Positions 46,993-59,719 of a DNA stretch of 64,000 nt are shown here, piece by piece (within the stretch, counting starts at the first letter, position 1; each line of letters starts with the position of its first letter). The stretch comes from Tragulus kanchil. Taxonomy: Eukaryota; Chordata; Mammalia; Artiodactyla; Tragulidae. A model generated the notes under the pieces. It saw only the letters and a list, made by a program, of their open reading frames with translations. It searched no databases and was not told the origin of the DNA. The translations under genes and the position numbers were made by a program. The DNA lies in assembly GCA_022376925.1 (NCBI GenBank), contig JAIOJX010000026.1:199120400-199184399 (forward strand). The letters are read 5' to 3'.

Positions 46993-48971
46993 ACAGCCAC
47001 TTATGAAATCATGACATTTCAGGAGCTCATGGAGGGAAAAAAATTTGTAAAAGTTTATAGGTATTAAGCGGTTGATCTCTAAGATTCTGCACAGTCAAGA
47101 AGATTAGGGCATAGAGTTACTGCATGTCATGCACACCTTATGGGAACTCGTCTTTCAGCTTCACTGAGAATATAATTGATAAACAGAAACTTGTGTCTGT
47201 CCATACATGTTTTTCTATATAGATACACATGAGTTTCACAATCACACTAGCAGAACAGCAAAGATGCATTTGCAGAGGCTACTGAAGAAAAAGTTTGTAA
47301 TAGAGGAAAACCACATTTCAGAGTTTCTCTTTTCCCCCCACTAATTTGTAACAACAAGAAAGGACTAAAAGTGAGCAATAGGATATAAAGTACATTACCT
47401 TCATGGCTCTTCTTTACTGAAACTGCATGCTTTGTCTCAATATGGACTCCACTCAACAGAGCCACACCTACACTTGGAAGAGAGGCAACCAGCATCACCT
47501 TCACACACGTGTGACAAAAGTATACTTTCTGCATTTGGTTATAAAGGACCATCACTGGTGTGATAAACATATTTCAGCTCCTTTGGAAACAAACATAGAA
47601 TGCGGTTATTTTCCAATTATTGCGACCGACGATTTCTTATCTAATGCCTTTCTTGCCAGGGAGTAGGACTATTGGTTAAAACAGGGTCTTCTTCCTGCTA
47701 CTATGACACTTGAGTACTTAACAAAGCAGCAGTGTTACAAAGTAGGTCCCAGGATATGATGATGGGAATAATGATATGGAATTTATGCAGAAGCAGGTTA
47801 GACTGAGTACTTCCTTTCAGTCTCCAGGTAGTGACTTTAAAGTCTCTGCCAGGCCTACTAATCCTATCTGCTCAGCACCCTTTCCTCTCCCTGCTATAGC
47901 AGCTGACTTCTGTTCTCTTCACCTCTCCCCCAACAGGCACGGGTTTACAACCAAGCCTGAGACTCTCACGGTCCTCTGAGTCAGATAGAGTCTCCTTCAA
48001 GATCTACCGAAGACCCTAGCTGCAACAAGTTATTTCCTGGCACATTGTTTCTAATTGCTTTCCACTTTGAAGAGAAGCTGGCCTGAATATCTTAGCAAAT
48101 ATCCTAGAAATAATAGAATTAGAATTATCAGGATATGAGTCTTATAAAAGTGCTGTATTCCACTGGAGCTGTCCCAGATATCTTAGATGGACTAAAGACA
48201 TCACCCCAGATGAGATCTCATGGCCTAAAGCTTAGTATTTCAAAAATGAAGAGAAAGAATAGAATAAGCCTAGACTACAAATTGAATTGTCTGTGTTTGA
48301 AATAAAGAATCCTAGTGAAACAGAAGGCAGCAAGTGAGCTGTTGATGAATTTTAAATATTTATAAATGTTACAACCCTTTTACAGTGTGAGATAATCTGT
48401 TATACAAATACAAGTTTCCATTCTATCCAAAAGGAGCTTACAGGGCTGTGAATCACATAAACATAGTAGAAGTCTTTGGAACTGGAAATGGCATTCAGAG
48501 ATTCGGAGGGCTCAAGAGAGATTATCTGACACTTGTGTATTCCAAACGTGATTTAATTAAGAAGATTTAGTTGGTAAAATACATAAAATAAAAGAATCGG
48601 AGGTTGACCATTGTACTTGAAATGGCTTTTATCCAGAAAGGTGGCCGGGGGCTGGGGGACTATGAATGTATTTGAAGCTAGAAGTGGTATAAATTTTTTT
48701 TCCCTAAAATGAGATATGAGCTCAAAAATTTAAAAAAGAGATATCATAGGCAACAGTATAAGAATAGGCACTTCAAAGGAACCTCAGAGATAGGAAATTG
48801 GCAATGAATTTCAAACAAAGAGAAAAAGATGACAGTTTTAAATATTAACTGGTTTAAAATAAACTTTCTAGTTTCATAAAGATAGGAATTAAACCAACCT
48901 TCCCCCAGATCCCTTTTGGTAGAAAAATGATTTATGAATTCCAGGGTATTTTTAATGTTTCAAATTTGGAT
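46993..48971. other. Intergenic, no recognised element
   Basis: About 2 kb of AT-rich DNA. The open frames here (for example 47247-47570 minus) have no recognisable protein pattern. Confidence 0.5.
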
Positions 48972-51128
48972 ATTTTATATTAAATATTTTAATATATAAA
49001 GATATAAAATAGCCTACAGTGAATCTGGGGGATCTAAATTTTTACCCAAATTTTTAAAGAAATATAGTATTACTGGTTTTCTTCGTAGTGACAAGTACAC
49101 TTACGAAAAAATTACCAAATTGAGATTTGGGATATTGTATATTTGATGGCATGCACAAATTCAGAATTGTGTACTAATATTAATTAATTAAATTTATGTA
49201 ACTAATAAGAAACACGAGGTTTTAAAGGCAATATATTGTGTTTAATGTATATCTACACTTTTATATTTTGTGAATTAGTTCTAATACAAGAGAACTGAAA
49301 ATATCCTGAATTTTTAGAAAATTTCTGTTTTGAAATTGTAAGTTTAAATGTTTAGCATTTCACACACACACATATACATAGGACAGGTTAGAAACTGTGT
49401 TGTAATCTTGGGGCAGAATTCTTCTTCCAGGAAACCTCAATCTTGGCTTTAAAAGCCTTCAATTGATTGTATGAAGCCCACCCTTGTTACAGTTGGTAAT
49501 CCACTTAAAGTTAGCTGTTGTAAATGGTAATCATTCTACACAATTCTGTCATAGCAATCTAGACTAAGGTTTGCTCACACAACTAGGCACTCTAGCCTAG
49601 TCAATTGAAACATAAAATTAATCATCGCAATGATCAATTTAATTTGTGATTATTTAAATAAATGTGATTTAAACAAATTCTTCTTGATTGACTTTTGTAG
49701 GCTTTAGTTCAAAAATCATTGAGACAATAAATATTTGTATTTATTAAAAGGCTTCATAAATTAGAATTCTATATTAGAGATTAGTTACCTGTAATTTAAA
49801 AAAATATTTATTATTAGACTGCACCGGGTCTTAGTTGCAGCATATGAAATCCCGTTTCCTGACCAGGTATTGAACCCATGCTCCCTGAACCATGAGTGCA
49901 GAGTCTTAACCACTGGACTATGAGGCAAGTCCCACAGACTATACTATTAAAATACAACAATTATACATTATATGACATAAAATTGTTATGAAGATGTTTA
50001 TCTTTTGGTTACAAAAGAAGCTGATAGCTCATAAAAGGGAAAAAGTAATTTTATATTAAATATTTTAATATATAAAGATATAAAATAGCCTACAGTGAAT
50101 CTGGGGATCTAAATTTTTACCCAAATTTTTAAAGAAATATAGTATTACTGGTTTTCTTCGTAGTGACAAGTACACTTACGAAAAAATTACCAAATTGAGA
50201 TTTGGGATATTGTATATTTGATGGCATGCACAAATTCAGAATTGTGTACTAATATTAATTAATTAAATTTATGTAACTAATAAGAAACACGAGGTTTTAA
50301 AGGCAATATATTGTGTTTAATGTATATCTACACTTTTATATTTTGTGAATTAGTTCTAATACAAGAGAACTGAAAATATCCTGAATTTTTAGAAAATTTC
50401 TGTTTTGAAATTGTAAGTTTAAATGTTTAGCATTTCACACACACACATATACATAGGACAGGTTAGAAACTGTGTTGTAATCTTGGGGCAGAATTCTTCT
50501 TCCAGGAAACCTCAATCTTGGCTTTAAAAGCCTTCAATTGATTGTATGAAGCCCACCCTTGTTACAGTTGGTAATCCACTTAAAGTTAGCTGTTGTAAAT
50601 GGTAATCATTCTACACAATTCTGTCATAGCAATCTAGACTAAGGTTTGCTCACACAACTAGGCACTCTAGCCTAGTCAATTGAAACATAAAATTAATCAT
50701 CGCAATGATCAATTTAATTTGTGATTATTTAAATAAATGTGATTTAAACAAATTCTTCTTGATTGACTTTTGTAGGCTTTAGTTCAAAAATCATTGAGAC
50801 AATAAATATTTGTATTTATTAAAAGGCTTCATAAATTAGAATTCTATATTAGAGATTAGTTACCTGTAATTTAAAAAAATATTTATTATTAGACTGCACC
50901 GGGTCTTAGTTGCAGCATATGAAATCCCGTTTCCTGACCAGGTATTGAACCCATGCTCCCTGAACCATGAGTGCAGAGTCTTAACCACTGGACTATGAGG
51001 CAAGTCCCACAGACTATACTATTAAAATACAACAATTATACATTATATGACATAAAATTGTTATGAAGATGTTTATCTTTTGGTTACAAAAGAAGCTGAT
51101 AGCTCATAAAAGGGAAAAAGTAATTTTA
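48972..51128 (+). repeat. Direct duplication K (1.08 kb)
   Basis: Copy 1 is 48972-50053 and copy 2 is 50048-51128, offset 1075-1076. The one difference seen is CTGGGGGATC versus CTGGGGATC. Copies share about 6 bases (ATTTTA) at the junction. Confidence 0.95.
49798..49935 (-). mobile_element. Short CHR-type SINE fragment (copy in duplication K)
   Basis: Contains AGACTGCACCGGGTCTTAGT and, at its right end, CCACTGGACTATGAGGCAAG: a decayed, shortened CHR element on the minus strand. Copy at 50873-51011. Confidence 0.65.
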
Positions 51129-51357
51129 AAAGCTTTTCCTTGAAGAATCTCCTTGAACAGTTCTGAGACGCAAAGTACATATATTTTAGACCACTTGGTA
51201 TCCCACCGATCACTAGACTTTGCTGGGTTTGGTTTTTTTTTCCAGTCTCTTTTCCTCTGTGCTTCATTTTGGATAGATGCATCTTCTACTACTTCAAATT
51301 CACTAATCTTTTTTTCAGTATTGTCCACTTTGCTATTAATCTCATTTAATTTAACTT

Positions 51358-51582
51358 TAATTTTTAAAAATATTTATTTTCATTTATTTACTTATTTGAC
51401 TACGCCAGGTCTTAATTATAGCCCTCGGGATCTTTTAGTTACAACCTGTGGGATCTTTAGTTGTAGCCTGTAAACTCTTGCTTGCAACATGTGGGATCTC
51501 ATTCTCAGCCAGGGATGAAACCCTCACCCCCTGCATTGGAAGTGCAGAGTCTTAGCCACTGGACCAGCAGGGAAGTCCCCTA
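51358..51582 (-). mobile_element. CHR-type SINE
   Basis: TGACTACGCCAGGTCTTAAT at the left, CACTGGACCAGCAGGGAAGT at the right. Confidence 0.8.
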
Positions 51583-51903
51583 ATTTTAATGTTATTTTTC
51601 TTATTTAGAAATTCAGTTTTATTGTTTATTGTATCTTCCATTTTTACTCTCATTATGCCCACTAATGTTTCTTTTGTATTCTTAAGCATTTATGCATATT
51701 TATAATGTCTGTTTTCTTAATGTCTTTGATAATTGCACTCTCTCTGTCATTTCTGTGTCTATTGCTGCAACTGACTTTTTTCCTTGTGGAATCAAACTTT
51801 TTCCCTTTGTCTAGTAAGTTTTGATAGGATACTAGCTATAACATGTTCTATTTTGTTGTTCAGTCACTAAGTCATGTCCAACTCTTTTCGACCCTGTGAG
51901 CTG

Positions 51904-54146
51904 CAGCACATCAAGTTTCCCTCTCCTTCAGTCTCTCTTGGAATTTGCGCAAACTCATGTCCATCAAGTCAGTGATGCCATCCAACCATTTCATCCTCTG
52001 TCACCCTCTTCTCCTCTTGCCCTCAATCTTTCCCAGCTTCAGGGTCTTTTTCAACAAGTTGACTCTTCACATCAGGTGGCCAAAGTATTGGGGCTTTAGC
52101 ATCAGTCCTTCTCATAAATATTCAGGCTTGATTTCTTTAGGATTGACTGGTTTGCTCTCCTTGCTGTCCAAGGGTCTCTCAAGTGTCTTCTCCGGCAACA
52201 CAGTTTGAAAGCATCAATTCTTTGGTGCACAGCCTACTTTATGATACAACTCTCACATCCATACGTGACTACTGGAAAAAAGCATAGCTTTGATTACATG
52301 GATCTTTGTTAAAGTGATGTCTCTGCTTTTGAACATGCTGTCTAGATTTGTCATAGTTTTCCTTTCAAAGCACAAGCATCTTTTAATTTCATGGCTGTAG
52401 TCACCATTCACAGTGATTTTGGAGCCCAAGAAAATAAAATCTGTCACTGCTCACACTTTTTCCACATACATTTGACATGAAGTGATAGGACTGGATGCCA
52501 TGGTCTTAGTTTTTTGAATACTGAGTTTCAAGCCACTTTTCACTCTCCTCTTTCACCCTCCTCATAAAAGAGGCTCTTCAGTTTCTCTTTGCTTTTCTGC
52601 AATTAGTGTGGTATCATCTGCATACCTGAGGTTGTTGTTATTCCTCCTGGCTATCTTGATTGCAGTTTATGAGTCTTTTAGCCTGGCATTTCCCATGAGG
52701 TACTTTGCACATACATTAAATAAGCAGGGTAACAATGTACCCCCTTGTACCCCCTTCCCAATTTGGATCCAGTCCATTGTTGCATGTCCGGTCCTAGTTG
52801 CTTCTTGACTTCCATACAGACTTCTCAAGAGACAGGTAAAGTAGTCTGGCGTTCCCATTTCTTTATGGATTTTCCAGTTTGCTGTGATAAAGTCAAAGGC
52901 TTTAGAGTAATCAATGAAGAAGAAATAGATGTTTTTCTGGAAGTCCTTTGCTTTTTCTATGAGCCAATTGGAATTCCTCTGCCTTTTCTAAATCCAGCTG
53001 TTGGAAATTCTCAGCACATCAAGTTTCCCTCTCCTTCAGTCTCTCTTGGAATTTGCGCAAACTCATGTCCATCAAGTCAGTGATGCCATCCAACCATTTC
53101 ATCCTCTGTCACCCTCTTCTCCTCTTGCCTCAATCTTTCCCAGCTTCAGGGTCTTTTTCAACAAGTTGACTCTTCACATCAGGTGGCCAAAGTATTGGGG
53201 CTTTAGCATCAGTCCTTCTCATAAATATTCAGGCTTGATTTCTTTAGGATTGACTGGTTTGCTCTCCTTGCTGTCCAAGGGTCTCTCAAGTGTCTTCTCC
53301 GGCAACACAGTTTGAAAGCATCAATTCTTTGGTGCACAGCCTACTTTATGATACAACTCTCACATCCATACGTGACTACTGGAAAAAAGCATAGCTTTGA
53401 TTACATGGATCTTTGTTAAAGTGATGTCTCTGCTTTTGAACATGCTGTCTAGATTTGTCATAGTTTTCCTTTCAAAGCACAAGCATCTTTTAATTTCATG
53501 GCTGTAGTCACCATTCACAGTGATTTTGGAGCCCAAGAAAATAAAATCTGTCACTGCTCACACTTTTTCCACATACATTTGACATGAAGTGATAGGACTG
53601 GATGCCATGGTCTTAGTTTTTTGAATACTGAGTTTCAAGCCACTTTTCACTCTCCTCTTTCACCCTCCTCATAAAAGAGGCTCTTCAGTTTCTCTTTGCT
53701 TTTCTGCAATTAGTGTGGTATCATCTGCATACCTGAGGTTGTTGTTATTCCTCCTGGCTATCTTGATTGCAGTTTATGAGTCTTTTAGCCTGGCATTTCC
53801 CATGAGGTACTTTGCACATACATTAAATAAGCAGGGTAACAATGTACCCCCTTGTACCCCCTTCCCAATTTGGATCCAGTCCATTGTTGCATGTCCGGTC
53901 CTAGTTGCTTCTTGACTTCCATACAGACTTCTCAAGAGACAGGTAAAGTAGTCTGGCGTTCCCATTTCTTTATGGATTTTCCAGTTTGCTGTGATAAAGT
54001 CAAAGGCTTTAGAGTAATCAATGAAGAAGAAATAGATGTTTTTCTGGAAGTCCTTTGCTTTTTCTATGAGCCAATGGACGTTGACAGTTTGATTTCTGAT
54101 TCCTCTGCCTTTTCTAAATCCAGCTTGTGCACCTGGAAATTCTCAG
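51904..54146 (+). repeat. Direct duplication L (1.1 kb) inside BovB
   Basis: Copy 1 is 51904-53014 and copy 2 is 53012-54146, offset 1108 at the start. The last 60 bases of copy 1 (52960-53014) are a deleted version of 54070-54146: the order of words is the same but about 24 bases are missing. This is typical of a poor consensus at a read or tile end. Confidence 0.95.
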
Positions 54147-54285
54147 TTTATATACTGCTGAAGTGTAGCTTGAAGAATTTTTAGCATTACCTTGCTAGCA
54201 TGTGAAATGAGCACAATTGTACTGGAGTTTGGACATTTTTTGGCATTACCTTTCTCTGGCATTGAAGTGAAAGCTGACCTTCTCC

Positions 54286-56503
54286 AGTCTTGTGGCCACT
54301 CCTGAGTTTTCCAAATTTGCTGGCATATTGAATGCAGCACTTAACAGCATCATCTTTTAGAATTTGAAATAGCTCAGCTGGAATTTCATCCCTTTTGCTA
54401 GCTTTGTTTGTGGTAATGTTTACTAATGCCCCCTGACTTCTTACTCCAGGATGTGTGGCTCTAGGTGAGTGACCACACCATCATGGTTATCCAGGTCATT
54501 AAGACCTTTTTTGTATAGTTCTTCTGGTATATTCTTGCCACCTCTTCTTAATATTCTCTAATTTTGTTAGGTCCTTGCTGTTTCTGTCCTTGATTTTGTT
54601 CATTGTTGCATGAAATGTTCACTTGGTATCTCCAGTGTTCTTGAAGAGATCTCTAGTCTTTCCCATTCTATTGTGTTCCTCTGTTTCTTTGCATTTACTT
54701 AAGAAGGCTTTCTCAACTCTCCTTGGAATTCTCTGGATCTCTTCATTCAGTTGGGTATATTTTTCTCTCTCTCCTTTGCTTTTTGCTTCTATTCTTTTCT
54801 CAATTTATTTTTGAGGGGGTAAGGCCGCCTCAGACAACCAGTTCCTTTTCATTTCTTTTTTTGGGGGGGGCTGGTTTTGGTCACTATCTCCAGTACAATT
54901 TTATGAAGCTCCATCCATAGTTCTAAAGACACTGTCTTTAGAAGATCTAATCCCTTGAATCTGTTTGTCACCTCCACTGTATAATAGTAAGGGATTTGAT
55001 TTAGATCTTACCTGAACAGTCTAGTGGTTTTCCCTACTTTCCTCAATTTAAACCTGAAGTTAGAAATAAGGAGCTCATGGTCTGAGCCATAGCCAGCTCC
55101 AGGTCTTGTTTTTATTGACTATATAGAGCTTCTCCATCTTAGGTTGCAAAGAATATAATCAGTTTAATTTTGGTATTATCTATCTGGTTATATGCATGTG
55201 TAGAATTTTCTCTTGTGTTGTTGGAAGAGGGTGTTTGCTATGACCAGTGTGTTCTCTTGTCAAAACGCTGTTGCTTTTGCTCTGCTTTATTTTGTATTCC
55301 AAGGCCAAACTTGCTTATTATTCCAAGTACCTCTTGACTTCCTACTTTTACATTCCAATTTGCTACGATGAAAAGGACATCTTTTTTGGTGTTAGTCTTG
55401 TGGCCACTCCTGAGTTTTCCAAATTTGCTGGCATATTGAATGCAGCACTTAACAGCATCATCTTTTAGAATTTGAAATAGCTCAGCTGGAATTTCATCCC
55501 TTTGCTAGCTTTGTTTGTGGTAATGTTTACTAATGCCCCCTGACTTCTTACTCCAGGATGTGTGGCTCTAGGTGAGTGACCACACCATCATGGTTATCCA
55601 GGTCATTAAGACCTTTTTTGTATAGTTCTTCTGGTATATTCTTGCCACCTCTTCTTAATATTCTCTAATTTTGTTAGGTCCTTGCTGTTTCTGTCCTTGA
55701 TTTTGTTCATTGTTGCATGAAATGTTCACTTGGTATCTCCAGTGTTCTTGAAGAGATCTCTAGTCTTTCCCATTCTATTGTGTTCCTCTGTTTCTTTGCA
55801 TTTACTTAAGAAGGCTTTCTCAACTCTCCTTGGAATTCTCTGGATCTCTTCATTCAGTTGGGTATATTTTTCTCTCTCTCCTTTGCTTTTTGCTTCTATT
55901 CTTTTCTCAATTTATTTTTGAGGGGGTAAGGCCGCCTCAGACAACCAGTTCCTTTTCATTTCTTTTTTTGGGGGGGGCTGGTTTTGGTCACTATCTCCAG
56001 TACAATTTTATGAAGCTCCATCCATAGTTCTAAAGACACTGTCTTTAGAAGATCTAATCCCTTGAATCTGTTTGTCACCTCCACTGTATAATAGTAAGGG
56101 ATTTGATTTAGATCTTACCTGAACAGTCTAGTGGTTTTCCCTACTTTCCTCAATTTAAACCTGAAGTTAGAAATAAGGAGCTCATGGTCTGAGCCATAGC
56201 CAGCTCCAGGTCTTGTTTTTATTGACTATATAGAGCTTCTCCATCTTAGGTTGCAAAGAATATAATCAGTTTAATTTTGGTATTATCTATCTGGTTATAT
56301 GCATGTGTAGAATTTTCTCTTGTGTTGTTGGAAGAGGGTGTTTGCTATGACCAGTGTGTTCTCTTGTCAAAACGCTGTTGCTTTTGCTCTGCTTTATTTT
56401 GTATTCCAAGGCCAAACTTGCTTATTATTCCAAGTACCTCTTGACTTCCTACTTTTACATTCCAATTTGCTACGATGAAAAGGACATCTTTTTTGGTGTT
56501 AGT
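54286..56503 (+). repeat. Direct duplication M (1.11 kb) inside BovB
   Basis: Copy 1 is 54286-55398 and copy 2 is 55394-56503, offset 1107-1108, with a clean junction of about 5 shared bases. The difference seen is a run length (CCCTTTTGC versus CCCTTTGC). Confidence 0.95.
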
Positions 56504-57184
56504 TCTAGGTCTTGTAGGTCTTCATAGGACCATTTGACTTTGGCCTTAGTGGTTGGGCCATGGACTTGGATTATTGTGATGTTGAATGGTTTGTCTTGGA
56601 AACGAACTGAGATCATTCTGTCATTTTTGAGATTGCACCCAAGTATTGCATTTTGGACTCTTTTGTTGACTGAGAGGGCTACTTCATTTTTTCTAAGGGA
56701 TTCTTGCCCAGAGTAGTAGTATAATGGTTATCTGATTTAAATTCCCCCATTCTCATCCATTTTAGTTCACTGATTCCTAAAATGTTGATGTTCACTCTTT
56801 CTGTCTCCTGTTTGACCATTTCCAATTTACCTTGATTCATGGATCTGACATTCCAGGTTATTATGTCACATTGTTCTTTACAGCATTGGACTTCACTGTC
56901 CACTTTGGTCTAGCTTCCTGAGTGTTATATTTTTGTTATATTTCTTTAGGGGATATTAGATTTTTTCTGACAAATAGTTACCTACTTAATAAACACCAAA
57001 ATCTACTTATGGGTGATCTTTCTTATTTCTAATCTCAGTTAAAACAGAGTTAGGGTCTTCTATGCAGATTTCTAGAATTCTTTCTCTGTATAGTTTTCTT
57101 TTCTTGGATACTCTGTTTTTCTCATTCAACCATCTAAACCTACCCAGATTGCAACGTTTTTATCTTCATGTTAAGACACCAGGA

Positions 57185-57612
57185 GTCTGTTGAAGTAAAA
57201 CAAGTCAGAAAGAGAAAGATAAATATCGTATACTAACACATACATATGGAATCTATAGAAATATAGTGCTGATGAATTTGTTTGCAGGATAGAAATGGAA
57301 AAACAACATAGAGAATAGATTTATGAATGTGAAGGTATGGAGGAAAGAGGAAGTGAGATGTATAGAGAGAGTAACATGGAAACTTACATTACTATATGTA
57401 AAATAGATAGCCATTGGGAGTTTGCTTTGTGATTCAGGGAACCCAAACAGGGTTTTGTAATGACCTGGAGGTGGGGTGGGGAGGGAGACAGGAGGGAGGC
57501 TCAAGAGGGGAGAGGGACATATGGATACCTATGGCTGATTCATGCTTATATTTGACAGAAAATGACAAAATCCTGTAAAGCAATTATCCTTCAAGTGAAA
57601 AAAAAAAAGATA
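57185..57612 (+). repeat. L1-associated terminal repeat
   Basis: Contains AAGTCAGAAAGAGAAAGATA, then ACATATGGAATCTATAGAAA, and AATTATCCTTCAAGTG before an A-run. This resembles the common 3'-terminal repeat of artiodactyl L1 copies. Its tail is repeated at 58602-58725 by duplication N. Confidence 0.55.
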
Positions 57613-57785
57613 CTGAGAGTCTGTTGAAGTTCTCCTTCCTTACATTACTGTATAGAAAATGCCTTCTAACAGAAAAGTCACATCATTTATTCCCCTTTTT
57701 TCAGGATTCCTAGTTCTATACTGTTTGTTGTCTAATGCCTAAAATTATGCGGAGTAGAGAATTATAAATCATGCTTGCCATGATC

Positions 57786-58045
57786 AGGCTTAGCAAGTGA
57801 CACCAGTGGTAAAAAAAAAAAAAAGAAAGAAAAAAAAAAAAAAACTCCTGCCAATGGAGGAGACATAAGAGACGTAGGAGACGCAGGCTTGATTCCTAGA
57901 TCCGGTATCTCTGAATCAGGAAGATGCCCTCTAGAAAAGCATGGCAATCTACTCCTGAAGAATCTCATGGAGAGACGAACCTGGTGGGCTACATTCCATG
58001 GGATTGCAAATAGTCAGACATGACTGAAGTGACTTAACATGCATG
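57786..58045 (+). mobile_element. Bov-tA SINE with an A-tract in its tRNA part
   Basis: Between CACCAGTGGTAA and CTCCTGCCAATGG, where Bov-tA normally has a short GAATCTGC-type linker, there is a run of about 30 A with two G. The rest reads to GACATGACTGAAGTGACTTA. Copy at 58900-59160. Confidence 0.8.
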
Positions 58046-58342
58046 GTACCATTATTTTTAAAAAATGAGACATATATGTGAGTATGTTTGTATTACAATA
58101 TTCAGCTGCAATGTAACATATTACTTTAAAAATTATTTCTTGAATTTCTGATTTCACCCATGAAAAATTATACTCCCAGTGAAAATAATTGGAAAAAAAG
58201 AAGATGGTTATGGTTAGAGATAATCAACATTCCTTTTTAAAGGTGCATGATACTCTGTTGAGTGAACATATCATAGTTTATTAAACCAACTCCTGAATAA
58301 GGAACACTTGGTTGATTTTCAATCTTTTGTTATTATAAAAAG

Positions 58343-58562
58343 TACTGCTTCTTTGATGGCCCCAGTGGTAGAGAACCCACGTGCCAATGCAGAAGACATA
58401 AGTGAGACAGGTTTGATCCCTGGGTCAGTAAAATCCCCTGGAGGAGGGCATGGCAACCACTTCAGTATTCTTGCTTGGAGAATCCCATGGACAGAGGAGT
58501 CTGCGGGCTACAGTCCATGGGGCAAAAATCAGACACAACTTACGTGACTTAGCAGGCACACA
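58343..58562 (+). mobile_element. Bov-tA SINE (copy in duplication N)
   Basis: CTTTGATGGCCCCAGTGGTA head, GGTTTGATCCCTGGGTC, tail with ACTTACGTGACTTAGCAGGC. The copy at 59460-59690 has a fuller middle. Confidence 0.85.
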
Positions 58563-59719
58563 TACAAATAGTACTAAAGTGAACAGTCTTGTAAAATGTT
58601 TCAGGAGGGAGGCTCAAGAGGGGAGAGGGACATATGGATACCTATGGCTGATTCATGCTTATATTTGACAGAAAATGACAAAATCCTGTAAAGCAATTAT
58701 CCTTCAAGTGAAAAAAAAAAAGATACTGAGAGTCTGTTGAAGTTCTCCTTCCTTACATTACTGTATAGAAAATGCCTTCTAACAGAAAAGTCACATCATT
58801 TATTCCCCTTTTTTCAGGATTCCTAGTTCTATACTGTTTGTTGTCTAATGCCTAAAATTATGCGGAGTAGAGAATTATAAATCATGCTTGCCATGATCAG
58901 GCTTAGCAAGTGACACCAGTGGTTAAAAAAAAAAAAAGAAAGAAAAAAAAAAAAAACTCCTGCCAATGGAGGAGACATAAGAGACGTAGGAGACGCAGGC
59001 TTGATTCCTAGATCCGGTATCTCTGAATCAGGAAGATGCCCTCTAGAAAAGCATGGCAATCTACTCCTGAAGAATCTCATGGAGAGACGAACCTGGTGGG
59101 CTACATTCCATGGGATTGCAAATAGTCAGACATGACTGAAGTGACTTAACATGCATGGTACCATTATTTTTAAAAAATGAGACATATATGTGAGTATGTT
59201 TGTATTACAATATTCAGCTGCAATGTAACATATTACTTTAAAAATTATTTCTTGAATTTCTGATTTCACCCATGAAAAATTATACTCCCAGTGAAAATAA
59301 TTGGAAAAAAAGAAGATGGTTATGGTTAGAGATAATCAACATTCCTTTTTAAAGGTGCATGATACTCTGTTGAGTGAACATATCATAGTTTATTAAACCA
59401 ACTCCTGAATAAGGAACACTTGGTTGATTTTCAATCTTTTGTTATTATAAAAAGTACTGCTTCTTTGATGGCCCCAGTGGTAGAGAACCCACGTGCCAAT
59501 GCAGAAGACATAAGTGAGACAGGTTTGATCCCTGGGTCAAGAAAATCCCCTGGAGGAGGGCATGGCAACCCACACCAGTATTCTTGCTTGGAGAATCCCA
59601 TGGACAGAGGAGTCTGCGGGCTACAGTCCATGGGGCCGCAAAAAATCAGACACAACTTACGTGACTTAGCAGGCACACATACAAATAGTACTAAAGTGAA
59701 CAGTCTTGTAAAAATGTCT

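Larger units (their letters stand above)
51857..56935 (-). mobile_element. Near-full-length but dead BovB LINE
   Basis: Minus-strand BovB. From its 5' side (right): endonuclease start TWNVRSMNQGKLEMVKQE with ILGISELKW (about 56700-56900), then the central part, the RT pieces VLISHASKVMLKILQATLQQ (54143-54340) and DWIQIGKGVQGG (52667-52858), DFIFLGSKITVNGDYSHEIK (52253-52447), and the tail GTTCAGTCACTAAGTCATGT at 51857. Many stops and frameshifts make it a pseudogene. The 5.1 kb length exceeds the usual ~3.2 kb because duplications L and M lie within it; corrected length is about 2.85 kb. Confidence 0.92.
57489..59717 (+). repeat. Direct duplication N (1.11 kb)
   Basis: Copy 1 is 57489-58600 and copy 2 is 58602-59717, offset about 1113-1117. 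Differences are A-run lengths, plus a cluster inside a Bov-tA (CAACCACTTCAG versus CAACCCACACCAG; GGGGCAAAAATC versus GGGGCCGCAAAAAATC). Confidence 0.95.

Noticed and set aside
47247..47570. 107-codon minus-strand open frame
   Set aside because: Chance frame in intergenic DNA; no signal, domain or neighbouring gene structure.
52608..53915. Plus-strand frames inside the BovB region
   Set aside because: Antisense frames of a decayed BovB; the coding direction of the element is minus.
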